From the NCBI GenBank assembly GCA_050123275.1, contig JASFHK010000008.1, positions 1 through 64,000 of the forward strand: a DNA stretch of 64,000 nt. The letters are read 5' to 3'. Source of the stretch: E44-bin88 sp050123275 (GTDB lineage Bacteria; Chloroflexota; Dehalococcoidia; Dehalococcoidales; BS750m-G39). Shown here in pieces: positions 57,943-64,000 of this stretch; positions within the stretch are counted from its first letter, which is position 1, and the number at the start of each line of letters is the position of its first letter. The notes beneath the pieces were generated by a model, which ran no database searches, was not told where the DNA came from, and saw only the letters and a program-made list of their open reading frames with translations. The translations under genes were made by a program, and so were the position numbers.

Positions 57943-58686
57943 CTAGCCGAAAACCGGCGAGGGCTCGGCCTGGAAGGGGTGCGTCCTCAAGATGAGCGAG
58001 AAAAGGAAGGGGTAGTTGGTCTTGAGGTGCTCGACGTAGTCCAGCCACTCGCTGGCCAGGTGGTCGTACATGCGCTGGATATCGACGGCCAGGTGCTCCA
58101 GGTCGGCGGCGGGCAGCTTGTCCAGCGCAGCCCGGGCTTCCAGCTCCTCGTCGAGGTGGGTCACCGCCCAGAGCAGGTCGGTGAAGCGGTCGTGCTCGAG
58201 CAGGTTGGGGTTCTCCAGCAAGGTGAGCACGAAACCGCGCTTGGAGGCGAGGAACTTCTTCAGGGCCTTGAGGTCGACGTCGCGGCAGTCGAGCTCGATT
58301 TCGAGGTGGTAGGCGTAGTCCGCCGCCCGCTTGAACTCCTTATGGTTCCAGTCGGCGCCGACGCTTAAGTTTTTGGTGATTTCGGCGCGGTTACCCATAA
58401 AGGGCAGCAGCTCGCCGAGCAGGTGGTTGCCTACCTCGGTGAAGAAGGCGCCGACGACCATGTTCAGCTTTTGCAGCTTGGCCTGCTTCTCGCGGCGGGA
58501 GAGCACGCGCTCGATGATGAGCACCACCAGCAGCACTTCCAGAGGCAGAAAGGCGAGGTCGCCGATCATGTAGATGAAGATGTGGTGGACGTCGCCGAAG
58601 ACGAGGTAGTGGACGAAGTATAAAATGGCGGAAAGCGCCAGGAAAGCCAGCGCCAGGTAGAAAACGAATGAAAAGCGTTTGAACAT
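57943..58686 (-). CDS. Conserved hypothetical protein with two membrane helices
   Basis: 247 aa from the ATG at 58686 (GAGGGGGG before it). Two N-terminal helices (FVFYLALAFLALSAILYFVH and IGDLAFLPLEVLLVVLIIERVL) followed by a ~190-residue cytoplasmic helical domain with many charged residues (REKQAKLQKLNMVVGAFFTEVGNHLL; WLDYVEHLKTNYPFLFSLILR). Family not recognised. Confidence 0.65.
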   Translation of the reverse strand: MFKRFSFVFYLALAFLALSAILYFVHYLVFGDVHHIFIYMIGDLAFLPLEVLLVVLIIERVLSRREKQAKLQKLNMVVGAFFTEVGNHLLGELLPFMGNRAEITKNLSVGADWNHKEFKRAADYAYHLEIELDCRDVDLKALKKFLASKRGFVLTLLENPNLLEHDRFTDLLWAVTHLDEELEARAALDKLPAADLEHLAVDIQRMYDHLASEWLDYVEHLKTNYPFLFSLILRTHPFQAEPSPVFG

Positions 58687-58747
58687 GGTTTCCCCCCTCG
58701 AATAGCCGTTATTACCAATATAGCACATCGGGGAGGGGCAAAGATAA

Positions 58748-58773
58748 GGGCGGGACTCTTCGGAGTCCCGCCC
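58748..58773. terminator. UUCG-capped hairpin downstream of SHOCT-domain gene
   Basis: GGGCGGGACTC-TTCG-GAGTCCCGCCC: an 11-bp perfect stem. Lies between the stop of the SHOCT gene and the next gene; probably a terminator for minus-strand transcription, though its T tract is poor. Confidence 0.55.
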
Positions 58774-58798
58774 TCGGTGCTAAAATGCGGGCCGGGGG

Positions 58799-59227
58799 TT
58801 ATTCCACGTAGACGTGGACCTTTTCCGGGCCGTTCTCGATGTCGACTTCCAGGTCGTGGAGCGCCGTTATCAGCTCCTCCAGCTCTTCGGGCTTGAGATT
58901 GCGCACGTCGAAGTCGATGCCCTTGTCCTTGAGGGCGGCGTTAATCTGGCCGGAGGCGTCCTCGGGAATGAGCGAGGTGAACTTGATGCCGGCGCGGAGC
59001 AGGGAGAGGGGAATGCGGATGTTGACCTTCTTCACGTCTTCGTTCTTGGGGGATTCGGGGTCGGGGTGGACGACGACGCGCAGGTATTTGGCATTCTGCG
59101 GGGCTTCGCTCGACTTGCCCTCGCCGTCTCCCTCCGTGCCTATCACCGCCAGCAGCTTCTGGGCTTCGTCGGCGCTTATCTTGCCTTCGGCCAGCATGTC
59201 CAGAATTCGCTTCTGATTATCACTCAT
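58799..59227 (-). CDS. SHOCT-like/YvlB-N-type domain protein
   Basis: 142 aa. N-terminal QKRILDMLAEGKISADEAQKLLAVI is the helical domain found at the start of YvlB/LiaX-type proteins. The rest (VNIRIPLSLLRAGIKFTSLIPED; LKPEELEELITALHDLEVDIEN) repeats a beta-helix pattern seen in that family. Third gene of the DUF2089-membrane-SHOCT operon, probably envelope-stress related. Confidence 0.75.
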   Translation of the reverse strand: MSDNQKRILDMLAEGKISADEAQKLLAVIGTEGDGEGKSSEAPQNAKYLRVVVHPDPESPKNEDVKKVNIRIPLSLLRAGIKFTSLIPEDASGQINAALKDKGIDFDVRNLKPEELEELITALHDLEVDIENGPEKVHVYVE

Positions 59228-59239
59228 TTCTCTACCTCC

Positions 59240-59524
59240 TTATCGGAAAGACAGGGTCATGACCCTGCCTTTGCTTTCTATGTTGATTTCCATGCCGTGC
59301 AAATGGCAGATGACGTTGCACACCAGCGGGATGAAGAGGAGCACCGACTTGCCGAAGCCGAAGAAGAGCGCAATCAGCGCCACGAAAACGATGAGCGGCA
59401 GCAGCGCCAGGAAAATGGCGGCCAGTATAATCCAGGCTAAAAATACGGGCAGCCAGAAGACGTTGTACCCCTTGACGTCGGGGCGGGATATCTCCATACG
59501 TAACAGTAAGGGTGGGCAGTTCAT
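59240..59524 (-). CDS. Small membrane protein
   Basis: 94 aa, ATG in a TGA/ATG overlap with the upstream gene and AAGGAGGT seven bases before it. Two hydrophobic helices (VFWLPVFLAWIILAAIFLALLPLIVFVALIALFF as a long block, VLLFIPLVCNVICHLHG). C-terminal MEINIESKGRVMTLSF strand. Family not recognised; fixed between DUF2089 and SHOCT genes. Confidence 0.65.
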   Translation of the reverse strand: MNCPPLLLRMEISRPDVKGYNVFWLPVFLAWIILAAIFLALLPLIVFVALIALFFGFGKSVLLFIPLVCNVICHLHGMEINIESKGRVMTLSFR

Positions 59525-59883
59525 TCCGCTAACCTCCTTAGTGCCTCCTCGGCGTCGATGTCGCCGCTTTCGAGCTGGTCGAGCACGTCGTCTTCCTCGG
59601 GGAAGTCGAAGGTCTCGACGAACTCCAGCTTCTTGGCCAGCCGGTTAAGGCGGTTCTTGACGGTGGGGTAGCTGACGCCGAAAATGCGTTCGATTTCCTT
59701 GATAGAGCCGTGGCAGAGGACGAAAGCCATCACGAAGACCTGGTCTTCGGAAGAGAGCCGCGCTAAGGGGGGCAGCTCGAACTGGCCCTCGATGGCGACG
59801 TTGCTTTCCGTGAGGCGCACGCGCTCGACGATGATGGGGGCCCCCTGGGTTAACCCGGTCAGGTCGGACCATTCGTTCGGCAT
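59521..59883 (-). CDS. DUF2089 family regulator-like protein
   Basis: 120 aa from the ATG at 59883 (AAGGAGGT before it); the longer frame upstream runs through the promoter. IVERVRLTESNVAIEGQFELP, LARLSSEDQVFVMAFVLCHG and the HTH-like IKEIERIFGVSYPTVKNRLNRL are the DUF2089 signature. Probably DNA-binding and controlling its own operon. C-terminal acidic helix (EEDDVLDQLESGDIDAEEAL). Confidence 0.88.
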   Translation of the reverse strand: MPNEWSDLTGLTQGAPIIVERVRLTESNVAIEGQFELPPLARLSSEDQVFVMAFVLCHGSIKEIERIFGVSYPTVKNRLNRLAKKLEFVETFDFPEEDDVLDQLESGDIDAEEALRRLAE

Positions 59884-59947
59884 ATTCTTTAACCTCCTTG
59901 GTCGAAATTTCAGCTTTTTTAAGGCCTGAATTAATTTATTCAAGATT

Positions 59948-59975
59948 ATTATAGCACAATTTTTAATTTTGTCAA
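59948..59975 (-). promoter_or_regulatory. Promoter of the DUF2089 operon
   Basis: Minus strand TTGACA (59970-59975), 16-nt spacer, TATAAT (59948-59953). Confidence 0.8.
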
Positions 59976-60049
59976 GACCCCTGCCGACGAATTTTAAAAA
60001 ATTCAATTTACGCATTGATTTACTTAAAGTGTGGTAGAATTGGGGGGAT

Positions 60050-60499
60050 ATGGAAGAACTGCTCATCGCCCCCTGTGGCATGAACTGCGCGCTCTGCAGC
60101 GCTTACCTGGCCTTTGAAAACGAGGTCAGGAGCAAGGGCGTCAAAATGGCCTATTGCGCCGGCTGCCGCCCGCGCGACAAGCAGTGCGCTTTCCTGAAAA
60201 AGCGCTGCCAGCTTTTGCTCAACGGCAAGGTGAACTATTGCTACGAGTGCCCCGACTTCCCCTGCCGCAACCTGAAGCACATCGACGAGCGCTACCGGGA
60301 ACGCTACCGGATGAGCCTGATTGAGAACCTGGAGTTTATCCGGGATAAGGGGATAGAAGAGTTTTTGGAGAAAGAAGCGGAGAAGTGGCAGTGCCCCGAG
60401 TGCGGGGGCACGATATGCTGCCACAACGGGATTTGCTTCGAGTGCGGGTTGGAGAAGCTAAAGGCGAAGAAGCAGAAGTACAGGTGGGAAGAGGAGTAG
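60050..60499 (+). CDS. DUF3795 Cys-rich protein
   Basis: 149 aa. LIAPCGMNCALCSAYLA is the family opening; further Cys in YCAGCRPRDKQCAFLKKRC, NYCYECPDFPC, and a C-terminal zinc-ribbon-like CPECGGTICCHNGICFECG. Sixteen Cys in all, probably binding zinc or an Fe-S cluster. Function unknown. Confidence 0.88.
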   Translation: MEELLIAPCGMNCALCSAYLAFENEVRSKGVKMAYCAGCRPRDKQCAFLKKRCQLLLNGKVNYCYECPDFPCRNLKHIDERYRERYRMSLIENLEFIRDKGIEEFLEKEAEKWQCPECGGTICCHNGICFECGLEKLKAKKQKYRWEEE

Positions 60500-60605
60500 A
60501 ATAGCCCGCTGGCAACCTATTTATACCTAGACACTTGACATATGAAGTATAATTGCGCATAGACAAAACCCAACACCCGAAACAGTGAAAGGGAGGGGTT
60601 ACGTA

Positions 60606-62117
60606 ATGCCACAGGGCAGAAATGTAGTAATTGAAACGCCCAAACCCGTTGTTTTCAGGGAGAAGCTCTCAAGAAAAATCCTCAGACCTTTAATGGCTCA
60701 GTTCTCCAGTCTTTCAGAAGCCCTTTTAGAATTAGTAGACAACATATTTGACGAATTTGATGGCGTCCATGGGGGAAACCATCTTGATATTGATATTGTA
60801 ATAACAAAACGCAGTGTAACTGTCGAGAATTTAGGCGGGAAAGGTATGGGGAAAAATGAGCTAAACAAATGGCTCATTTGGGGAGATGCTCATAAGTCTG
60901 ATGCTATAGGAGAATATGGGCAAGGTGGAAAAGCTGCAATGGGCTATATTGGCAGTTCCTGGATAGCCCAAACTAAACGGTGGGATCAGCCATGGCTATG
61001 GGAAATCAAAGAAGATAATTGGGATGATGTATCCAGTAAAACGAAAAGCTACAAAGCTGTACCTAAGAAAGATGAGAACAAAAAGCGGAATAACTTTGGT
61101 TACTGTAAATTCGAGATTAGAAAGCTGAAAAAGCGCAGGCAAGACATTAATCGCATCAAAGCAGCACTATCAAACATTTACCGCAAACATCTTGAGGAAG
61201 GCAAAGCAAGAATCACTCTCAACTACGAGCCGGTTTCTCCACTTAAGTTACCCATATATGAGGGATTCAAGACAGAGCAATTCAAGAAAAATACCTCTCA
61301 GGGATTCAACATTTATGGCTGGATTGGACGCTTGAAACGTGACGTACGCGTGCGAGGCGGGCCAAGGATAACAGGTGGAATGCGCTTGTTAAGAAAAGGG
61401 AGACTAATACTCGATGGTGAATACTTCGGGCATCCTGATTATCGAAATAAGGCATCATTGGGAACATTAATTGGTGAAGTTGAACTTACAAAAGTTCCAG
61501 TTCTACCTAACAAAACTGGCTTTGATGTTGATTCCACTCAATGGGACGCAGTACATAAGATCATGCACAGCGTTTTAGCGCCTCACATCGATGATTTACT
61601 GAAACAAAGAGAAGAAGATACGGTTAGCCGGGAGGAGAGGAAAAGAGTATCACAAGTCAGGGTAATGATGATTGAGGCACTCAAGCGACTAAGCCAGTAC
61701 GATTTATCCGGAAAGTTCGGGGGAGACAAGGGAAGGAAACAACCGGAAAACCAAGAGGTTGCTCGTGTGGAAAAAGAGAGTGAACCGTCCAGCAAGAAAC
61801 GAGAGCCTCGCACCCCCCCACCAGAGGGTGCTGTTGGAAGACTAAAAAGGTTAAGCAAAATGCCAGAGTGGGAGCTGCGAGACTTAGAACCTGATATAAG
61901 AAGTGACTGGGGGGAGAACCAAGGAAGGCGTTGTCTATTAATAAACAGAAAATACTGCCTATATGAGGAAAGAGAAGGGGATCCACTTTATATAGCAGAA
62001 TCCGCTGCCCTACAATTGGCAAGACCAGACGAAGATGTCAAATTCTCATTGACAGATTATCTTAATGAAGTCAATTTGCTCATGCGTGCTTTTTGTGAAG
62101 TTTACGAATCTGATTAG
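60606..62117 (+). CDS. GHKL-ATPase (Hsp90/MORC-like) protein, AT-rich
   Basis: 503 aa from the ATG at 60606 (GGGAGGGG before it). N-terminal ATP-binding Bergerat fold: SLSEALLELVDNIFDEF (N box, E and N), VENLGGKGMGKNEL (G1) and GEYGQGGKAAMGYIG (G2 lid). Middle region of ~200 residues probably a transducer (S5-like) domain; C-terminus has a Lys/Glu/Pro linker then a small domain. Resembles MORC/MutL-like ATPases found in bacterial conflict systems. AT-rich and alone. Confidence 0.78.
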   Translation: MPQGRNVVIETPKPVVFREKLSRKILRPLMAQFSSLSEALLELVDNIFDEFDGVHGGNHLDIDIVITKRSVTVENLGGKGMGKNELNKWLIWGDAHKSDAIGEYGQGGKAAMGYIGSSWIAQTKRWDQPWLWEIKEDNWDDVSSKTKSYKAVPKKDENKKRNNFGYCKFEIRKLKKRRQDINRIKAALSNIYRKHLEEGKARITLNYEPVSPLKLPIYEGFKTEQFKKNTSQGFNIYGWIGRLKRDVRVRGGPRITGGMRLLRKGRLILDGEYFGHPDYRNKASLGTLIGEVELTKVPVLPNKTGFDVDSTQWDAVHKIMHSVLAPHIDDLLKQREEDTVSREERKRVSQVRVMMIEALKRLSQYDLSGKFGGDKGRKQPENQEVARVEKESEPSSKKREPRTPPPEGAVGRLKRLSKMPEWELRDLEPDIRSDWGENQGRRCLLINRKYCLYEEREGDPLYIAESAALQLARPDEDVKFSLTDYLNEVNLLMRAFCEVYESD

Positions 62118-62135
62118 TGTTGCTCCCCTAAACCC

Positions 62136-62495
62136 CTAATAAACCTCAACCTCCAAAATCTTAAGCAGCACCAGGTAAGGCACCTTCAGCTTGCCGACCT
62201 CGGCCACCACCGAATCGAAAACCTCGCCCTTAACGATAACATCCGTCTTGCCCTCGATACGGCAGCTCCGGCCCGAATCGGCGTCGAAGACCACCGCCGA
62301 AAGCCGGGGGTAGTCGCGCAGGTTAGCCATGGTGCGCGAGGAATCGAGGTTAATGAAAGCCAGGCGAGAGTCGTCAACGACATGGAAGGTACCCTTCACC
62401 CGGACGCGTGACTTGCCGTTGCGGCTGGCGGTGGAAATCGTGGCCAGCCCGCCTCCGGCGATTATTTTCTTGGCTTCTTCGGTTAATTTAGCCAT
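62136..62495 (-). CDS. Pyridoxamine 5'-phosphate oxidase-like (FMN split-barrel) protein
   Basis: 119 aa. GGLATISTASRNGKSRVRVKG, RLAFINLDSSRTMANLRDYP and SGRSCRIEGKTDVIVKG trace the split barrel. Short members bind FMN or F420-like cofactors; substrate unknown. Ribosome-binding site AGGAGGC. Confidence 0.88.
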   Translation of the reverse strand: MAKLTEEAKKIIAGGGLATISTASRNGKSRVRVKGTFHVVDDSRLAFINLDSSRTMANLRDYPRLSAVVFDADSGRSCRIEGKTDVIVKGEVFDSVVAEVGKLKVPYLVLLKILEVEVY

Positions 62496-62510
62496 AATAT
62501 TGCCTCCTAA

Positions 62511-62885
62511 CTAATCAGGGGGGCTATAACTCACCCCCGTCCGGGGCGATTCCCAGACTTCTATAGCCGTGAGGCTGATTTTATCCCCAGCCAGCTTAGA
62601 TGTCAACTCCTGGTAGATATTGGCCGCCAGATTCTCCGAGGAAGGGTTGAGCTTATCGAAGGGGGGAACATCGTTGAGGTTAGCGTGGTCGAAGCGGGCG
62701 ATTACCCGGGCCATCTTGGCCTTAAGCTCGGTGAAGTCGTAGGCCAGCCCGACATCGTCGAGCTCTTCGGCCTGCACCCTGGCGATGACGCGGAAGCGGT
62801 GGCCGTGTAACGCCTCGCACTTACCCTTATAGCCCCGCAAAGCATGGGCGGCGTCGAAGTGCTGCTCCACTGAAATATGATACAT
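62511..62885 (-). CDS. 6-pyruvoyltetrahydropterin synthase family, CE-x2-HGH (PTPS-I/III) type
   Basis: 124 aa. Zinc His ligands in DAAHALRG and LHGHRFRV; catalytic region KCEALHGH has both the Cys of QueD (C-x3-HGH) and the adjacent Glu of the folate-type PTPS-III (E-x2-HGH). Proteins with this CExxHGH motif have been shown to serve both queuosine and folate pathways. It is encoded next to folK and folP with no folB visible, so it may supply 6-hydroxymethyl-dihydropterin. Confidence 0.88.
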   Translation of the reverse strand: MYHISVEQHFDAAHALRGYKGKCEALHGHRFRVIARVQAEELDDVGLAYDFTELKAKMARVIARFDHANLNDVPPFDKLNPSSENLAANIYQELTSKLAGDKISLTAIEVWESPRTGVSYSPPD

Positions 62886-62886
62886 T

Positions 62887-63384
62887 TCAGACTCCTTCCC
62901 ACTTGAAGACGCCCTGGACCTCTTTGGCCGCCTCCAGCATTTCCTTGGCCGTCTTGCCGCTGGCGGGGTGCTTCACGTTGGGGGCAATCTCCACCAGCGG
63001 CACCAGGACGAAAGCGCGGCGGTGCATACGGGGGTGGGGGATGGTCAGCTCCGGCGTCTCCAGCACCTCGTCGCCGTAGAGCAGGATGTCGATGTCGATG
63101 GTACGCGGCGCGCCGGAGGGTCCGCCCCAGCGTCCCAGCTTGTTCTCGATGCCCTTGCCCAGCGCCAGAAGCGCCATGGGGGGCAGGTTGGTTTCGACCT
63201 CGCAGACCAGGTTGAGGAAGCGGGGCTGCTCGATGTTGCCCACCGGCTCGGAGTCGTAGACCGAGGAAATCTTCTTGATGCGCAGCCTCTGGCCCAGGTA
63301 CTCTAAAGCCCGGTCGAGGTTGGCCTGGCGGTCTCCCAGATTGGAGCCCAGGCCGAGATAGGCGGTTGTCGCTTCAGTTGCCAA
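62887..63384 (-). CDS. folK: 2-amino-4-hydroxy-6-hydroxymethyldihydropteridine pyrophosphokinase
   Basis: 165 aa. AYLGLGSNLGDRQANLDRAL, SSVYDSEPVG, PRFLNLVCEVET, WGGPSGAPRTIDIDILLYGDE (as PRTIDIDILLYG) and PHPRMHRRAFVLVPL are the HPPK motifs. Transfers pyrophosphate from ATP to the pterin before FolP. One nt from the PTPS gene; overlaps folP by 11 nt. Confidence 0.95.
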   Translation of the reverse strand: MATEATTAYLGLGSNLGDRQANLDRALEYLGQRLRIKKISSVYDSEPVGNIEQPRFLNLVCEVETNLPPMALLALGKGIENKLGRWGGPSGAPRTIDIDILLYGDEVLETPELTIPHPRMHRRAFVLVPLVEIAPNVKHPASGKTAKEMLEAAKEVQGVFKWEGV

Positions 63385-64000
63385 TTTGCCTCCTTCGCAC
63401 GATAGCGTCCACCATGCGGCAGACGCGTGTTATCGTCTTAACGTCGTGGACGCGCACCATGTCGGCGCCGCGGGCGATACCCACCGCCACGGCGGCGGCG
63501 GTGCCCGGCAGGCGCTCGGCCACCGGCACGTCGAGCACCTTGCCGATGAAGGACTTGCCCGAGGGGCCGAGCAGCATGGGCTTGCCCAGCGGGGCAAGCT
63601 CATCGAGGCGGTCGACGATTTCCAGGTCGTGCCGCCAGCTCTTGCCGAAGCCGATGCCGGGGTCGATGATGATGTTCTCCGGGGGCACGCCGCAGCGGGA
63701 CGCTATCTCCAAGCTCCCTTCCAGAGAGCCGATTATCTCGACGATGGGGTCTGCGTAGTCGGCGGTGTCGCGCTTGAGGATGTCGTCGTAGCCGCCCTTG
63801 TCGCGCTGGTTGCTCATCAGCACGATGGGGACTTTCCACTCGGCAGCCAGCTCGGCCAAACGCGGGTCGGCCTTCAGGCCCCACTGGTCGTTGAGCAGCC
63901 TCGCCCCCGCTTCCAGCGCCCTTTGCGCCACCTCCGACTTGGTGGTGTCGATGCTCATCGGTACGGAAAGCTCGCCGGCCAGCGTTTCGATGACGGGGAT
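63374..64000 (-). CDS. folP: Dihydropteroate synthase, C-terminal part (5' end beyond window)
   Basis: The frame stays open to the right edge; about 209 residues are present. LSVPMSIDTTKSEVAQRALEAGARLLND, IIIDPGIGFGKSWRHDLEIV, GPSGKSFIG and RVHDVKTITRV are DHPS motifs binding pterin and p-aminobenzoate. Condenses the FolK product with pABA. The N-terminal D-SF-S/G motif region is off the window. Confidence 0.95.
   Translation of the reverse strand: MPVIETLAGELSVPMSIDTTKSEVAQRALEAGARLLNDQWGLKADPRLAELAAEWKVPIVLMSNQRDKGGYDDILKRDTADYADPIVEIIGSLEGSLEIASRCGVPPENIIIDPGIGFGKSWRHDLEIVDRLDELAPLGKPMLLGPSGKSFIGKVLDVPVAERLPGTAAAVAVGIARGADMVRVHDVKTITRVCRMVDAIVRRRQIGN

Overview
ORGANISM. The window looks like a chromosomal contig from an anaerobic Chloroflexota bacterium of the class Dehalococcoidia. 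The partial 16S rRNA gene at the left end carries the group's 5' signature GCGTGCCTTATGCATGCAAG (read on the minus strand). The genes fit that lineage: archaeal-type FBP aldolase/phosphatase, an AmmeMemoRadiSam trio, a CobO-type corrinoid adenosyltransferase, a GPR1/FUN34/YaaH acetate carrier and lipoprotein serpins. Most genes are GC-rich with long antisense shadow ORFs. A handful of plus-strand genes are clearly AT-richer and look acquired.

LAYOUT. 1-1.9 kb: 16S 5' half with a consensus promoter, ABM protein, flavodoxin. 2-4.9 kb: DtxR-FeoA-FeoB-YbaN iron operon. 5.1-9.7 kb: minus-strand PadR-controlled export operon (MFS, ferredoxin, ABC exporter) with a palindromic operator on its promoter. 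9.9-10.4 kb: structured leader plus small DUF378 membrane protein. 11-14 kb: nitroreductase, rRNA methyltransferase, DEDD exonuclease, zinc-ribbon/wHTH protein. 14.5-18 kb: acetate carrier with an unlisted 53-aa partner, and a NarL/LiaS-type two-component system. 18-22 kb: hydrolase flanked by a second copy of the dnaN 3' end, then dnaN, moaC, moaA. 23-27 kb: AraC/GyrI regulator, RdgB, FBPA, CobO, ACT-like protein. 27.5-34.6 kb: acyl-CoA carboxyltransferase, hisA, a GmrSD-like gene, hisI, DUF1385, rpmE-rpmA-rplU, coaE. 34.7-41.4 kb: AmmeMemoRadiSam genes, nitroreductase, a HEPN-like gene, VOC, rarA, hydrolase. 41.5 kb: initiator tRNA.

MAIN SYSTEM. 41.6-50.5 kb is one tightly packed minus-strand operon. 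It encodes a UroD-superfamily Zn-methyltransferase-like protein, a FecBCD-type metallophore/corrinoid importer (lipoprotein, permease, ATPase), two paralogous GATase-I/ThuA-fold proteins, and a complete nitrogenase-like reductase (a NifH-like protein and two NifD/K-like subunits). No nitrogen-fixation cofactor assembly gene is nearby. I read it as an uncharacterised nitrogenase-like reductase coupled to import of a metal complex or tetrapyrrole. Identical 20-bp direct repeats lie at both ends, one of them just after the initiator tRNA gene.

RIGHT END. Isochorismatase-like hydrolase, a Kef-type antiporter fused to an excisionase-type HTH, a pyruvate-kinase-C-like protein, tandem serpins, SDR, a DUF2089/SHOCT module, DUF3795, a GHKL ATPase, and a pterin block (PTPS with CExxHGH motif, FolK, FolP running off the edge).

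OTHER THREADS. Two essential-type genes (hisA, rplU) appear to start at ACG and ATT. Three dispersed intergenic repeat families recur, one with a hairpin whose stem shows compensatory changes.
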